NCBI GenBank assembly: GCA_013368315.1 | Contig: JAACJM010000024.1 | Coordinates: forward strand, 1-64,000 | Origin: Tetrapyrgos nigripes | Lineage: Eukaryota > Basidiomycota > Agaricomycetes > Agaricales > Campanellaceae | Length of the DNA: 64,000 nt | Direction of reading: 5' to 3' | In this document: piece by piece, positions 12,373 through 22,204 of the stretch | How the letters are laid out: every line of letters begins with the position of its first letter | How positions within the stretch are numbered: position 1 is the stretch's first letter | Program-made: the position numbers and the translations under genes | Notes under the pieces: model-generated | Told to the model about the DNA's origin: nothing | The model's database searches: none | The model's input: the letters and a program-made list of their open reading frames with translations, nothing else

Positions 12373-13755
12373 TGACAAGCAAGAATGGCTCTATTTCTTA
12401 CCAGATTCGACTTCATTCTTATCCATAAACCAGGAAGCCTTAATCAAAGTGACCCTCTCTCTCAAAGGCCAGATCATAAAGAGGGGGTCGAAGACGATAA
12501 TAAGGATATCGTATTACTAGATCCCAAGTTCTTCAGAATTCGAGCTACGAGACTGGGATCAGTGATTACAATCGGAGATGCTGAACTGAGAAGACGAATT
12601 AAAGAATGTCCAAAGAAAGACAAGGAAGTCATAAGTGCTCTCAAAGTCATCCTAAACAATGGTCCACACTCGCTGGTCAAGAACCTACAGGAATGGAATT
12701 ACGAAGATGGGATTGTTTTATTCTGAGGAAAAGTTTATGTCCCCTATGATCAAGAATTACGTTGAGACATAGTCAAGATGCATCATGATAGTCTCATCAC
12801 AGGACATCCAGGCCGATTCAAAACGTATGAGTTAATTAGTAGGGAATTTTGGTGGCCTGGTATGTCAGTATTTGTTCACGATTATGTCGAAGGATGTGCT
12901 ACTTGTCAATTGACCAAGGTGCAAAATCATCCGTTGCATGTACCATTAGTCCCAAACGAAACTCCAGAAAGACCTTTTGGTATGATTACCACTGATTTCA
13001 TCACGGATCTTCCAGAATGTGATGGTTTCAATGCAATCCACGTAACTGTGGATTGATCAACCAAGACTGTAGTAATTTCACCATGCCGAAAGGATCTCGA
13101 CAGTAATGGGACTATTGATGTATTATTCAACAACACATGGCAATGATATGGACTATGGGACAAAATGATTTCGGATCGAGGACCTCAATTTGCTAGCCAG
13201 GTTATGAAAGGAATATACGCTAAGTTAGGTATTACCTCAGCTCTTAGTATGGCTTATCATCCGCAAACAGATGGCGAGACAGAAAGGTTCAATCAAGAAC
13301 TTGAACAATACCTACGGACCTTCTGTAACTATTGACAAGACGACTGGGTCAAATACTTGCCATATGCAGAGTTTTGCCATAACACCCGAACCCACTCTGC
13401 TACCAGGAAATCACCTTTCAAATTACTTCATGGATATCTTCCTCAACTCTTCCCATCCATCAATCCTTCTTCACATGTCCCAAAGGTTGAAGAATGCCTT
13501 CAAAACTTAGAAGTACTATGAGAAGAGTTGAAAGCAAGTCTGATGACTGCCGCAGAGCTGATGAAGAGACAAAATATGGATCATGTAAAAGAAGGGGTAA
13601 AATTTAAAGTCAGGGACAAGGTACTATTAGATGGAAAGAATTTGAAGACAACTAGGCCAAAAGCTAAGTTGGCTAACTGTCGTCATGGACCATTCAAAAT
13701 CACTGATGTAATTGGCGAAGTTAATTACTGTCTCAAACTGCCAAACACCTGGTGA
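12373..13755 (+). pseudogene. Gypsy integrase
   Basis: This part is in the same frame as RT. It shows the HHCC zinc domain (HHDSLITGHPGRF ... CATCQLTK) and the catalytic core: first Asp in TTDFITDLP, second in ISDRGPQF, and Glu in [14 protein letters not shown] codons interrupt it at 12373, 12724, 12763, 13054, 13144, 13333, 13519 and 13753, each at an expected Arg (for example RQARMALFL, RYGLWDK and WRIHPVFHASLL if restored by eye). Integrase would insert the cDNA with a five-base stagger, which matches the CTTAC duplication. Confidence 0.85.
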
Positions 13756-13815
13756 ATTCACCCAGTATTCCATGCTTCACTATTATCACCATACAAAGAG
13801 ACTGAAGCTCATGGA

Positions 13816-14078
13816 ATGAACTATCCAGGGGAACCAGCAGAGTTACTACCTGAAGATAACGAGTATGACGTAGAAGCGATTCTAGATTTGAAACCAACTA
13901 AGAATTGTCGAGGAGTGCAATATTTGGTCAAATGGTTGGACTACTCGGACTCTGAAAATTCATGGGAACCAGCTTCGGGGTTGACGAAATTGAAAGAGAT
14001 GATCGAAACCTTCCATTGAGAACATCCAAATGCATATCGACCACCAAACCTGATACGGGAAGGATCCACAGTACGCTC
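13816..14078 (+). pseudogene. Chromodomain tail of gypsy integrase
   Basis: The frame contains YDVEAILDLKP, then QYLVKWLDYSDSENSWEP, and a C-terminal helix (LTKLKEMIETFH). This is the chromodomain pattern with the aromatic cage residues near YDVE and WLDY..NSWE. Chromodomains on chromovirus integrases bind histone marks and bias insertion to heterochromatin. TGA at 14017 interrupts the last segment, again at an Arg position. Confidence 0.82.
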
Positions 14079-14136
14079 GATGGGAATTAGTTTCGAAGAC
14101 ATTTGGAGAAGTACACATGTGCTCCAGGTGAAAGCA

Positions 14137-14627
14137 CAACTTAAACTGCTACAGTTCTTTGTCCTCCTTCTTCTTCTACTTCATTATCGAACCCATTTTC
14201 CGATCACTCGTCTATTGCATTTCCTTGATAAACCCTTTTAAACTTTATAAACCTTGTGTTACTGACTTTGAACTTTATAAAACCTGTCAAACTTTATAAT
14301 AACCATCAATCAATCTTCCATTTGATCAATCTTATCTTTCTCCTATCTTTTCCCTACGTTTCTCCATTTTCTCCTATGTTTCTCCTGTTTCTCCTATCTT
14401 GTTCCTATCACTTATTCATTTTTCTTCTATATAAACCACTTGACATTCTAGTTAGTCCTTTAGTTTGTTCACTTCGCCTCCGCTCTGTACTACTACTACG
14501 CAGTGTAGAGCCTAGTCAGCTTACTCTTTTCCTCTATTCATATCTCTCTTGTTCAATCTATCGTCTTTTATCTGCTCTCTAATTGTGTGACTTGGGTGGT
14601 CATTTGAGTGTACCAGCAACCTTGACA
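14137..14627 (+). repeat. Gypsy 3' LTR
   Basis: From 14144 it matches the 5' LTR base for base apart from scattered transitions, and it ends CCTTGACA followed by CTTAC. Its first seven bases (CAACTTA) do not match the 5' LTR start (TGTCATG), so the inner edge is altered or misplaced by a few bases. Confidence 0.85.
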
Positions 14628-14632
14628 CTTAC
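14628..14632 (+). repeat. Right target-site duplication, CTTAC
   Basis: The bases match those at 7467-7471. Immediately after, the host reading frame continues with TGG AAA CCA GCT (WKPA). Confidence 0.85.
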
Positions 14633-15176
14633 TGGAAACCAGCTGAGAAGGAGCTCCACATGGACTGGCATGATCAATGTCTCGGGTATGATTCCACGAT
14701 GTACCAGGGCAAGCTGCAGAGATGCTGCACTAGGTACACATTGGATCAACTTGTACCTTCTTCCTCCTGGAGTTCCAGATGCAATAACCGTCATGAGGAT
14801 CATGTTGAATCCAGCTCCTGCACTTCTTGTTACACTCCCTTTCCAAATGGCAACACACGGGACGCCAACGTGTGTTGCCTACTCTGTGGTGAGTGAGGTC
14901 ACTGAGTCTCTCACCACCCCAAGGACAAGGCAACTCTCTGGGCGAAGAGTGATGGGAGTCGAATGCAGCATCCCTCTACAGGGAAAACCATCTGTATCCC
15001 CTTCAATGTCCTCGGTCCTCAAGGTGGTAGAGGTCCTACCCAATGAGCCTGCTCAGGTGATTGCGGCAATGAACATGTCTGCTCCTGGTGTGGCAGAAAC
15101 AACCACCATGCCTTCTCTGGCAAATGTGGTCGAGGACAAAAATCCTCAAAGTAATCCTTTGGGGGTGATGTCCTGA

Positions 15177-15795
15177 GATATCGTTATGGGTGATGATACT
15201 CTCTTAAGGGATTGCCTTTCCGCCTATGCACTTGCTTCCTCACCACCAGATCCCCTCATCTACCCAAACCTATATCCTTACATTCACAAGTGCCTTCCCC
15301 ATCCCAGAGCCAATCCTATCCACATTGAACTCTTCAAGCATATCATCACTCCTTATAATGCTGACACCTTCGAAAACGAACTCTCCTTGCATTCACTAAA
15401 TGACATCTTTCCTAACCTTGTCCAGAATCTTCATCAAGGTTTTCCTATTGGACGCTTACCCATCATCACCACCACTGTCATTATGCCCAACCATTCTTCT
15501 TGTAACACTGGTGAAGGACCCCGAGTGGTGAAGGAATACATTGATGGAGAAATCACAGTGGGAAGGTTCTTGGGCCCGTTCAGTTTGAATGAGATGAAGA
15601 AAATTATGTGAGGGCATTTCATTGCCTCTCCCCTCATTGTTGCCGATTCTGAGCAGGGTTTGGGGCTTCCAGTGAAGTACTGGGTCTGTTGTAACCTTTC
15701 CAAGGAGGTGAAGGACCAACCCTCCGTCAACTCTTATATCAGCAAGGGAGACTTCCCTACCAGGTTTAACACCCCAGTTACAGTGGCAGATTTGG
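15177..15795 (+). pseudogene. Truncated DIRS/Ngaro-like reverse transcriptase
   Basis: In one frame the translation runs from MGDDTLLRDCLSAY through NLVQNLHQGFPIGRLP and VVKEYIDGEITVGRFLGPFS. A TGA at 15609 follows, and then GHFIASPLIVADSEQG, CCNLSKEVKDQPSVNSYI and DFPTRFNTPVTVADL. The sequence of motifs (FPxLVxxLxxGFxIG, a GRxxGPF, SPL.., LSK, SVNSxI, FPTR) is what I associate with fungal DIRS/Ngaro-type or captured RTs. It stops before the palm motif. The sequence turns into the helicase gene's 5' end at about 15800-15830. The upstream zinc-knuckle pseudogene is its likely ORF1 partner. The broad class (RT) is moderately sure and the DIRS/Ngaro label is less so. Confidence 0.45.
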
Positions 15796-15892
15796 TGAGT
15801 TCCCTTTCTTACTACTCATTAGGACGGTAGCAAAATGGCGTGAACTGGCTGTCCTATATGGTACCCCTGCAAACCTTCAAAAAGCCGACGAC

Positions 15893-18800
15893 ATGCTCTC
15901 CCAACTCCATTCCATCCTGGACGAGGCTGGTGTGAAGGTTGCGAAGGTGAAGTTGTCAAGAAAAGCAAAGGAAGGTATGTTATTTACGATTTAGTTTGTG
16001 TTTACGGACATACATTTCTTTCTTTCAGATCCCGGAAAGTCCACCGTTGGTCTTGCTGCCACCCAGGAGGAGGCCGAAGCTGTTGGTAGACTCTACAACC
16101 AGTACTTCAGGCATGACGACGACGACGACGCGGATGCTCCTCTTGATGAGGGTGATTTGTTAGCTGTCGGGTTGAACGAGGCGATTCCTGGAGATCTGGG
16201 CGTGACCGTGGAGCAATCCATGACGACGGAGCAGCTTGGTCAGAGTCTTGGGCTACGCAACTGCAGACCACTTCAGTTCATGTCTCTTCATCATAAGGCA
16301 GGCGTCACCGCTTGGGATCAGCTCAGGACCTTTCAGACCCACCCTCTTCCCGACATCATCCAGCCGCTATCATTGCACTGGCACCAGTTGGCTGGCGTCC
16401 ACTCCATTGTCAGCAACGTCTTCTCAGAGCAGCCTCTTCCAGACTCGATGCATGGTATACTGGTTGCGGATGAAGTTGGTCTTGGTAAAACTGCTCAGAC
16501 TATTGCCTTCCTCGCATTCCTAAATCAGGTCATCATGACCCAAATGCGAAATGAACCAGTCCCACCTATTTTGCGTGAGTACATTTTCTCAATACTCACC
16601 TCATGTTGTATTCATCTCTTTTCAGGGAAGCTGCCATACCTTGGAGCTTCTGATAAGATACCCTCAGGGCCTCACCTCATCATTACACCTGGTACTCTCC
16701 GAAACCAATGGCTCCAGGAACTCAAGACTATGCTGCTGCCCCAGTCTGTCAATATATTTTTCTACGACTCCTCTAGGCTAGGTAATGAGGAGTTCTGGGT
16801 GAGCGACAGCCCTTTCAACAAGTCGGTGCAGTCTATGCATAACAGGATCATTCTAACTACCCATTCTGTAAGTCCTAAGATTCTTTTCAAGTCTTATCGC
16901 CGCTTATCATTGTCTCTAGTCTCTGGTGAATGAGTATTCATTCACCTTCAACAAAAAGCCCAAGTCTACCCTTCCATGGAAACTTCCTTCAAGGAAGAAT
17001 CCGCCACCCAAGTCCTTATTTGACCTCCAGTTTCTGACTGTGACTGTCGACGAAGCCCATGAATTCCAGAATCTTGGAGTCAAGCATCTTGCTGTACTCG
17101 CTGCATATGCACAAGCCAGGATCAGATTGGCACTTACAGCAACGCCTCTGCTCACATCCACCAAGGTATGCTTCATTCTGGGCCTCTTGATTTCGCTGAA
17201 CAATCCCTGATTAGGATCTCTCGTCGCTGGGAAGATTGGTTGGAATCCCCCATTTCTTCTCTGACGCTGCTCTTGAAGAAATGAAGACCGATGCATCAGA
17301 CGTCAGAAAGGCCAAGAAATTCGACGATGACGGTGCCATCCTTCATCGAGTATTAGTCAAAGCAGTCCGTCAGATTCAACGAGACTATGGAAAATGTCTC
17401 CTTCGCCGCACTACAGACAGCAAAAACCATCTAGGCCAAACCCTACTGGATCTTCCTCCTCACAAGGACATTATGGGTAACGTCGAGCTAACAGATCGAG
17501 AGAAGAAGATAATCAACAGGCTTGCTGAAGAGGCTAAGGCAAAGTACGTTGTCAATCTGATCTCTTGCTAAATTCCATACTCATTCTCTGGCAGTGTCAT
17601 ATCCGCTAATGAGGGGGGAGTTTTTGTGACGAAGGTAGGGTTGTCTCCACTGCTTGTATTTCTCATTCTCATGTGTCCTTTATAGAGCTTCTACATGGAG
17701 TATCGCTCCGCGTTGACCTTCGCACCTGAAGACCCCGACGATCCCCTTCCCGTGTTCACAAGTATTGAAGAGTGGGAGAAGGTTCAGTCTACCAAGATGA
17801 CTGTGACTGCCCAGGTAGCTGCGTACTACCTTCAGCGTGATGACATCCTGGACGTTACATTTGAAGGGAAAAAGCCCAATTTCCCGGACTTACCCCCTCT
17901 CCTTCCCGGCGTCCAACCTACAAGGACTCGTCGTATTTTAATTTACATGGAGTTTCCTTCTGTTGCCCCTCTTCTCCAGAATGTACCAGCTAAGTTATTA
18001 ATTATCATCATCATAGCATGCTGATTTTATATTTATAGATCCTGTTGTTGTACAGCGTCAAGAGTTTAAGGATCGACGGCTCCATGTCTTTCCGACAGAG
18101 AGATATCATTGTGGCAGAGTTTATCCTTTCCGGCAACATCAGGGTTTTCATATTCTCCAGCGTTGGATCTGCTGGACTTAACCTTTCTATTGCCGACATG
18201 ATTATATATTTTGTGAGTATCACCTCTCTTTCCCGTCTTTGGATTATTGATATCCTCATGTCTCAAATGCAGGACCAACCATGGAGCAGGCAAAATGAAC
18301 GTCAGATTTGTGGACGCGCACATCGTCAGCCTCAGAGGAAGGTAGTCCAAACAATCCACATCCTTGCCAACGATTCTTCCGACGTTCTGATGAACTCGAT
18401 GGCTGCGAGAAAGGAGGAGATGTTCGATGCGTTTGTTAAGAAAGATCTTGGTCATGGTGTGTTCCTTTTGATTCCCCAGTTCATCTTCGTTATGGGTAAC
18501 TCTGTTCTAAGAACTTCTTGCTTTGCTCAAAGGGGAAACTCTTGCAGATGGTACCGAGTATGAGCTCGAAGAAGTACGAGATGGGTCGGAAGAAGATGCT
18601 CATCAGACACGGGTAAACAAAAAGAGAAACCATCGTACTGTCAAGCCTCGGGCTTCTGCATCGTCTATGGACGTTAGTAAGTACACCATTCTTTTCATCC
18701 TTCTAGCTAGCTAACTGGTAGTTCTAAAGGTGGCCGGAGTGACCATTCCGATGGCAAGGAGCTGGACTCAGACGCCCCACCAAAGAAGAAGCATGCTGGC

Positions 18801-20197
18801 CAGTCCGCATTGCGCCAGTCCAGTGAGTGATCATCTTTATTTGCTGAACGTTCTTCCAATTCACGTACATACAAGGTGGCAATGTTCAGGCGATGGACGT
18901 CAGCGAGAAGGAAGACAGCTGGAAAGAGGAGCAGCTAGCATCGTCGAAGAATCTCCCTGAGGTGATGGACGTCAGTGAGAAGGAAGACAGCCGGAAAGAG
19001 AAGCAGCTCATGTCGTCAAGGAATCTCCATAAGCATCTGTATATATATCTTCCTCAATTGACTAACATCGCATTTTCTGGTCTTACTTTTGCCAGTTGGT
19101 AATAGCTCTGTAGAGGATCTTTCCATAGATGAAGCTGGTAAGTCTGTGTTGAACCGCCGACTATGGCATATGTTAACAACACATAGCCTTCCACCCCAGG
19201 CCAGCGACCTTGCAGCCTACTGGATCTACAATTCCATCCGATAGTGAAGGGTTATCCAAGGGGGCTGTCCCTGACACCGACAATCATGGTTACAGCCAGT
19301 CAGAACCAGAAGACCTTTTTGGTGGAAGAGGTAGGAAATCATCTTCTTTTCCCAGGCATTTTTAAGCTTACATTAACCAAAAGATTCTGATTCAGCGCCA
19401 AAACCTTCGTCTATGATGGGTAAGAGTACTACATTGATTTATGGTTTCAATGATTGACCATGTCTCTAGACCAACAGCATGGGTGTGTGGGACACCCAAG
19501 GTCTTCTTCTAATCTCACCTCATCAGCTCTTGGTTTGCCTTATCCTTTGTCCGACGATGACCAGCAGCCCTCAGCCCATCAACAACTGGAGTCTTTGAGG
19601 GGAAGTCATCCTGGCGCTTCCCCCTTCAGGCCCTCCACTCAGGACCAATATCCTTCATCGGAAGAAGAACCACCTTCCCCTTCGCCTCTGCCTCCTCCTC
19701 CCAGGAAGAAAAATCCACATAACCAAAAGGACATGACGTTCTCCACACCGCAGGAACGTCGCCAAGATCTCATTTCAGTGTCCACATCTCTCCCAGTCAA
19801 AAACACCTCTTCTTCCACGCTAGGTTCCCTTCAGCAAAGGGGAGTCCAACAGAGGGACGGGAGGGCTAGCGTCCCCTCTGACAAGCATCGGGCTTCTGAC
19901 AGCAAAGGAAAAGCACCTTCATCCCTTCTATCGACATCAGCATCCTCCTCTCACGCTCATCCTACGCCTGCTAGACCATACAGCCAGCCTCCATCCGCTG
20001 CTAGTTCCCATAGACGTGTTCCTAGGACCAACTCCAGTGTCCTAGACGAGGAGAGACCAGTACCTAGGAGCACAGGCCCTCCCGCTCATAGGCAGCCTAG
20101 CATTGTTGATCGTTCCTCAGAGCCTCCCAGAGAAGATGTGTTAACGAGATGGATCAACACAAAGAGCAACGGTTCAAAGTCGGCGAAGAAATCTTAG
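15893..20197 (+). CDS. SNF2-family helicase-like ATPase, spliced
   Basis: Exons traced with consistent phases are 15893-15974, 16029-16574, 16626-16867, 16920-17165, 17215-17543, 17595-17634, 17686-17982, 18039-18212, 18273-18456 and 18533 onward, continuing through further small introns to TAG 20195-20197. All are GT-AG. Motifs in order: Walker A ADEVGLGKTAQT (about residue 178), LIITPGTLRNQW, DEAH box VDEAHEF (about 333), ALTATP (motif III), SSVGSAGLNL (motif V) and QICGRAHRQPQ (motif VI, about 663). The C-terminal half is Ser/Pro-rich and disordered, with an in-frame 24-residue direct repeat (VMDVSEKEDS) encoded at about 18893-19040. The protein should be a nuclear DNA-dependent ATPase. 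This divergent SNF2 group is amplified in Agaricomycetes. The true start is uncertain: the frame is open upstream of the chosen ATG to about 15831, where it meets the RT fragment. Confidence 0.72.
18888..19035 (+). repeat. In-frame tandem repeat in the helicase tail
   Basis: Two copies, 72 bp apart, of a unit starting ATGGACGTCAG encode MDVSEKEDS followed by a charged segment and SS. Seventy-two is a multiple of three, so the duplication adds 24 residues without shifting the frame. Confidence 0.75.
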
Positions 20198-20601
20198 ATT
20201 TAACAGTTTAGTATCTATCTACTACTAGCATCTAAGTTGTATTTTTACTCGTTACTTAGTATTACTATGCCTCTCAATATATTTTGTCTCTCAAATCTAG
20301 CGTCGCCGATGAGCAAGCATTCATGTAGTCCTGGGATGAAGGGAGAAGAGAGACAAGCCAGAGAGGGCCAAGGGGAGGGAGTGTTCGTTGATGTTGTCAC
20401 CTGTTTGGCTGCAGCTTGTTTGGCTACCAAGTACTTTGCAAAGTTAACGCTCCTTTCTTTTCTACCCCCATTATCCTATCCTCCTCTACTTCTCCTTTCT
20501 CTCCATTTCCCCCTGCGCGAAGCAGTGACCTTAGGGATACTGCAGCTAACAATATCAGTATTGTTGGTGGTCTTCAGCAAGTTCAGATTTGCTAAAGATA
20601 T

Positions 20602-22168
20602 GTGCGAACTCGACTACTCCATCCGCCTGGAACCTTTTCTGAACGCCTTCAACGCCCCACCCGTACCACACGCCGTGAACACATTATGGACAGGTCTCTC
20701 ACTCGTGGTGATCATCTTGTGGACCATTCTGGACCTCGACATCAGGATCCTGTGACGATTCTCAAGCCAGGAAAGTCAGGTGAAGGTGTGTATATACATA
20801 CTACTTCTAGTCAACATGTGTATTAAAATCTTACAGTCGTCCGGTATTATGAGGGTATGGCTGGCTATGTCCTCCCTGGGTCTGGGAGAGTGGTTACCAC
20901 TCCTAACATGAACATCGCCTACGCACCGTGGGCGGATTGCTGCTCAACGCGTATGAGGAAGGACTTCTTCTTCGGCAAAGACGATCCATTATGCTTCCCT
21001 CAGCCTTTTCATCACTCCATCACTCAACTTGCCGTCATTCCGGTTCCGTCAACTCTACCCAATTCTCCGCTGGCTCTTGTGTGGTACCGTCCTACGCTGA
21101 GCGACTTCGCATCACACGACCCTATTAAACCATGGGACGGGCTTGGTACGTTCAAGCGGGACCTCCTTATTCATCTACGAACGTTCTCCGATTCCCTCAT
21201 GACCGACTTAAAAGGCAGTACTAGCCAAATTGCCCAGGACTACCACATCTCCAATGGACGCTTGCAGCTCAGGGAACTAGTGGACCAGCTTGATCTCCCA
21301 GCTTGCCGTGAAGAGTGCTGTCTCCGTCTTGCCTGTCTCCAACGTTGCTTCCTGGAGCTTTACGCACAGTGGAAGTGGCTCACCGTCTATAGTCTTCGGG
21401 TTCAACGAGAGGACCTGTTCCCCGTTGATAGAACCCTCACAGGTGCCTTTACAGATGATCTATCCATCGCCTCGAAACTCTTCCACTGTGGCATACCTTT
21501 ATGGTTGGTTCGAGACGTTGAACAGACTTCAGGTGTTCGTGTTGACCGGATCTCAAAGGCCATCGACGAGAGCGCCAACCGTCTCATCCTGATCCGCAAT
21601 AGTGATGAGTTTTTCGACGTCTCCGACGCAGTGCCTCCCCATCCCATCATCTGGTCTGGACTGCCAGGCAAGGCTGGATGCTACTTAGCTATGTCGCACT
21701 ACACTCGCACCCTCTTCTCGTATTCGCTTCTCAGCACTTTTGAGCCGTCTTCGTCGTCCTCATCTCTGGCAAATAGGACTCCAGTGACTCAGCAGGAGGC
21801 CTGGGTTGATACACTAGGATCTGGAGAAGTCATTCCTGAACAGTCTAAGGACAGAAATGGATCAAAAAAACCATGTAAGTCGGTCTTACTTTTTCATTTT
21901 GTCATGCTCTAACTAATCTTCTTCAGATGCCAGATCTAAACCCTCTCCCAGCTCCTCACTCCAACGCAACAAGTTTATTCCCATCGAGCACGCTTTCAAT
22001 CCGCCCGCAGTACCAGCATGGACTACTGCCCTGGTTGAACTGAAGGCTTTTGGTCTTAACCCTCCCCCCTCCAAGCTCAAGAATTTCGTCCCAGATCCCG
22101 AAATTTTGATAGGTTCCTCCAATGATTCCAGGCAACTCTTAAGGAAAGCCTTATCTGTTTCTTCTTAG
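20602..22168 (+). CDS. Companion gene of the helicase, function unknown
   Basis: Exons that join in phase end at 20785, then run 20837-21874 and 21927-22168 (TAG). The 5' exon start is unclear; the frame reads DPVTILKPGKSGE into VVRYYEGMAGYVLPGSG. Recognisable blocks follow: APWADCCSTRMRKDFFFGKDDP, KRDLLIHLRTFSDSL, LRELVDQLDLP, GAFTDDLSIASKLFHCGIPLWLVRDVEQ and a Ser-rich linker. I know this pattern as an Agaricomycete-specific family often found as a long protein with PLWLV as its signature. No enzyme motif is visible. It lies 405 bp after the helicase on the same strand. The C-terminus is shorter than I would expect for the family and ends at a palindrome, so it is probably truncated. Confidence 0.55.
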
Positions 22169-22202
22169 AGAGTATATGCTCTTTGAGCATATACTCTCTA
22201 AG
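22164..22202. repeat. Perfect 18-bp inverted repeat
   Basis: Arms CTTAGAGAGTATATGCTC and GAGCATATACTCTCTAAG are exact reverse complements around a TTT spacer. The TAG stop codon of the upstream gene is formed inside the left arm. It could be a hairpin, a fold-back transposon scar or a short MITE end. Confidence 0.85.
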
Positions 22203-22204
22203 CA

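Larger units (their letters stand above)
7472..14627 (+). mobile_element. Full-length Ty3/gypsy chromovirus, decayed
   Basis: The 7156-bp element has two long terminal repeats and is flanked by CTTAC. Its outer ends read TGTCA...TGACA. The domain order is gag with a CCHC knuckle, aspartic protease, reverse transcriptase, RNase H, HHCC integrase and a C-terminal chromodomain, which places it among the chromoviruses. The coding capacity is destroyed by about a dozen in-frame stops, nearly all TGA at positions where Arg is expected. It inserted in sense orientation into an exon of the gag-like gene. LTR differences counted by eye (about a dozen in 484 positions) suggest a moderate age, although deamination inflates divergence. 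Confidence 0.92.
6665..15177 (+). pseudogene. Gag-like zinc-knuckle gene split by a gypsy element
   Basis: The left part runs from ATG 6665 to 7471 and the right part resumes at 14633. The N-terminus (about 107 residues) is Lys/Glu-rich and probably helical. After an in-frame TAG at 6986 the same frame stays open up to the retrotransposon. Joining across the insertion, with one copy of the CTTAC duplication removed, gives ...SYAYWKPAEKELHMDW without a break. Near 14860-15120 the frame shows CxxC knuckles (CCLLCGE, then ACSGDCGN and HVCSWCGRNNHHAF) interrupted by TGA codons where Arg would fit. In Agaricomycetes this CCHC-like tail is typical of gag-like ORF1 proteins that lie upstream of DIRS/Ngaro-type reverse transcriptases; that link is recognition, not a search. 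Besides the insertion, several stops make it a pseudogene. Confidence 0.5.

Noticed and set aside
9300..14019. TGA read as an amino acid (recoded genetic code)
   Set aside because: TGA falls at Arg sites in the gypsy pol, but the copia B frame and the spliced host genes use CGA and other Arg codons and end normally. CpG deamination explains the pattern in the transposon alone.
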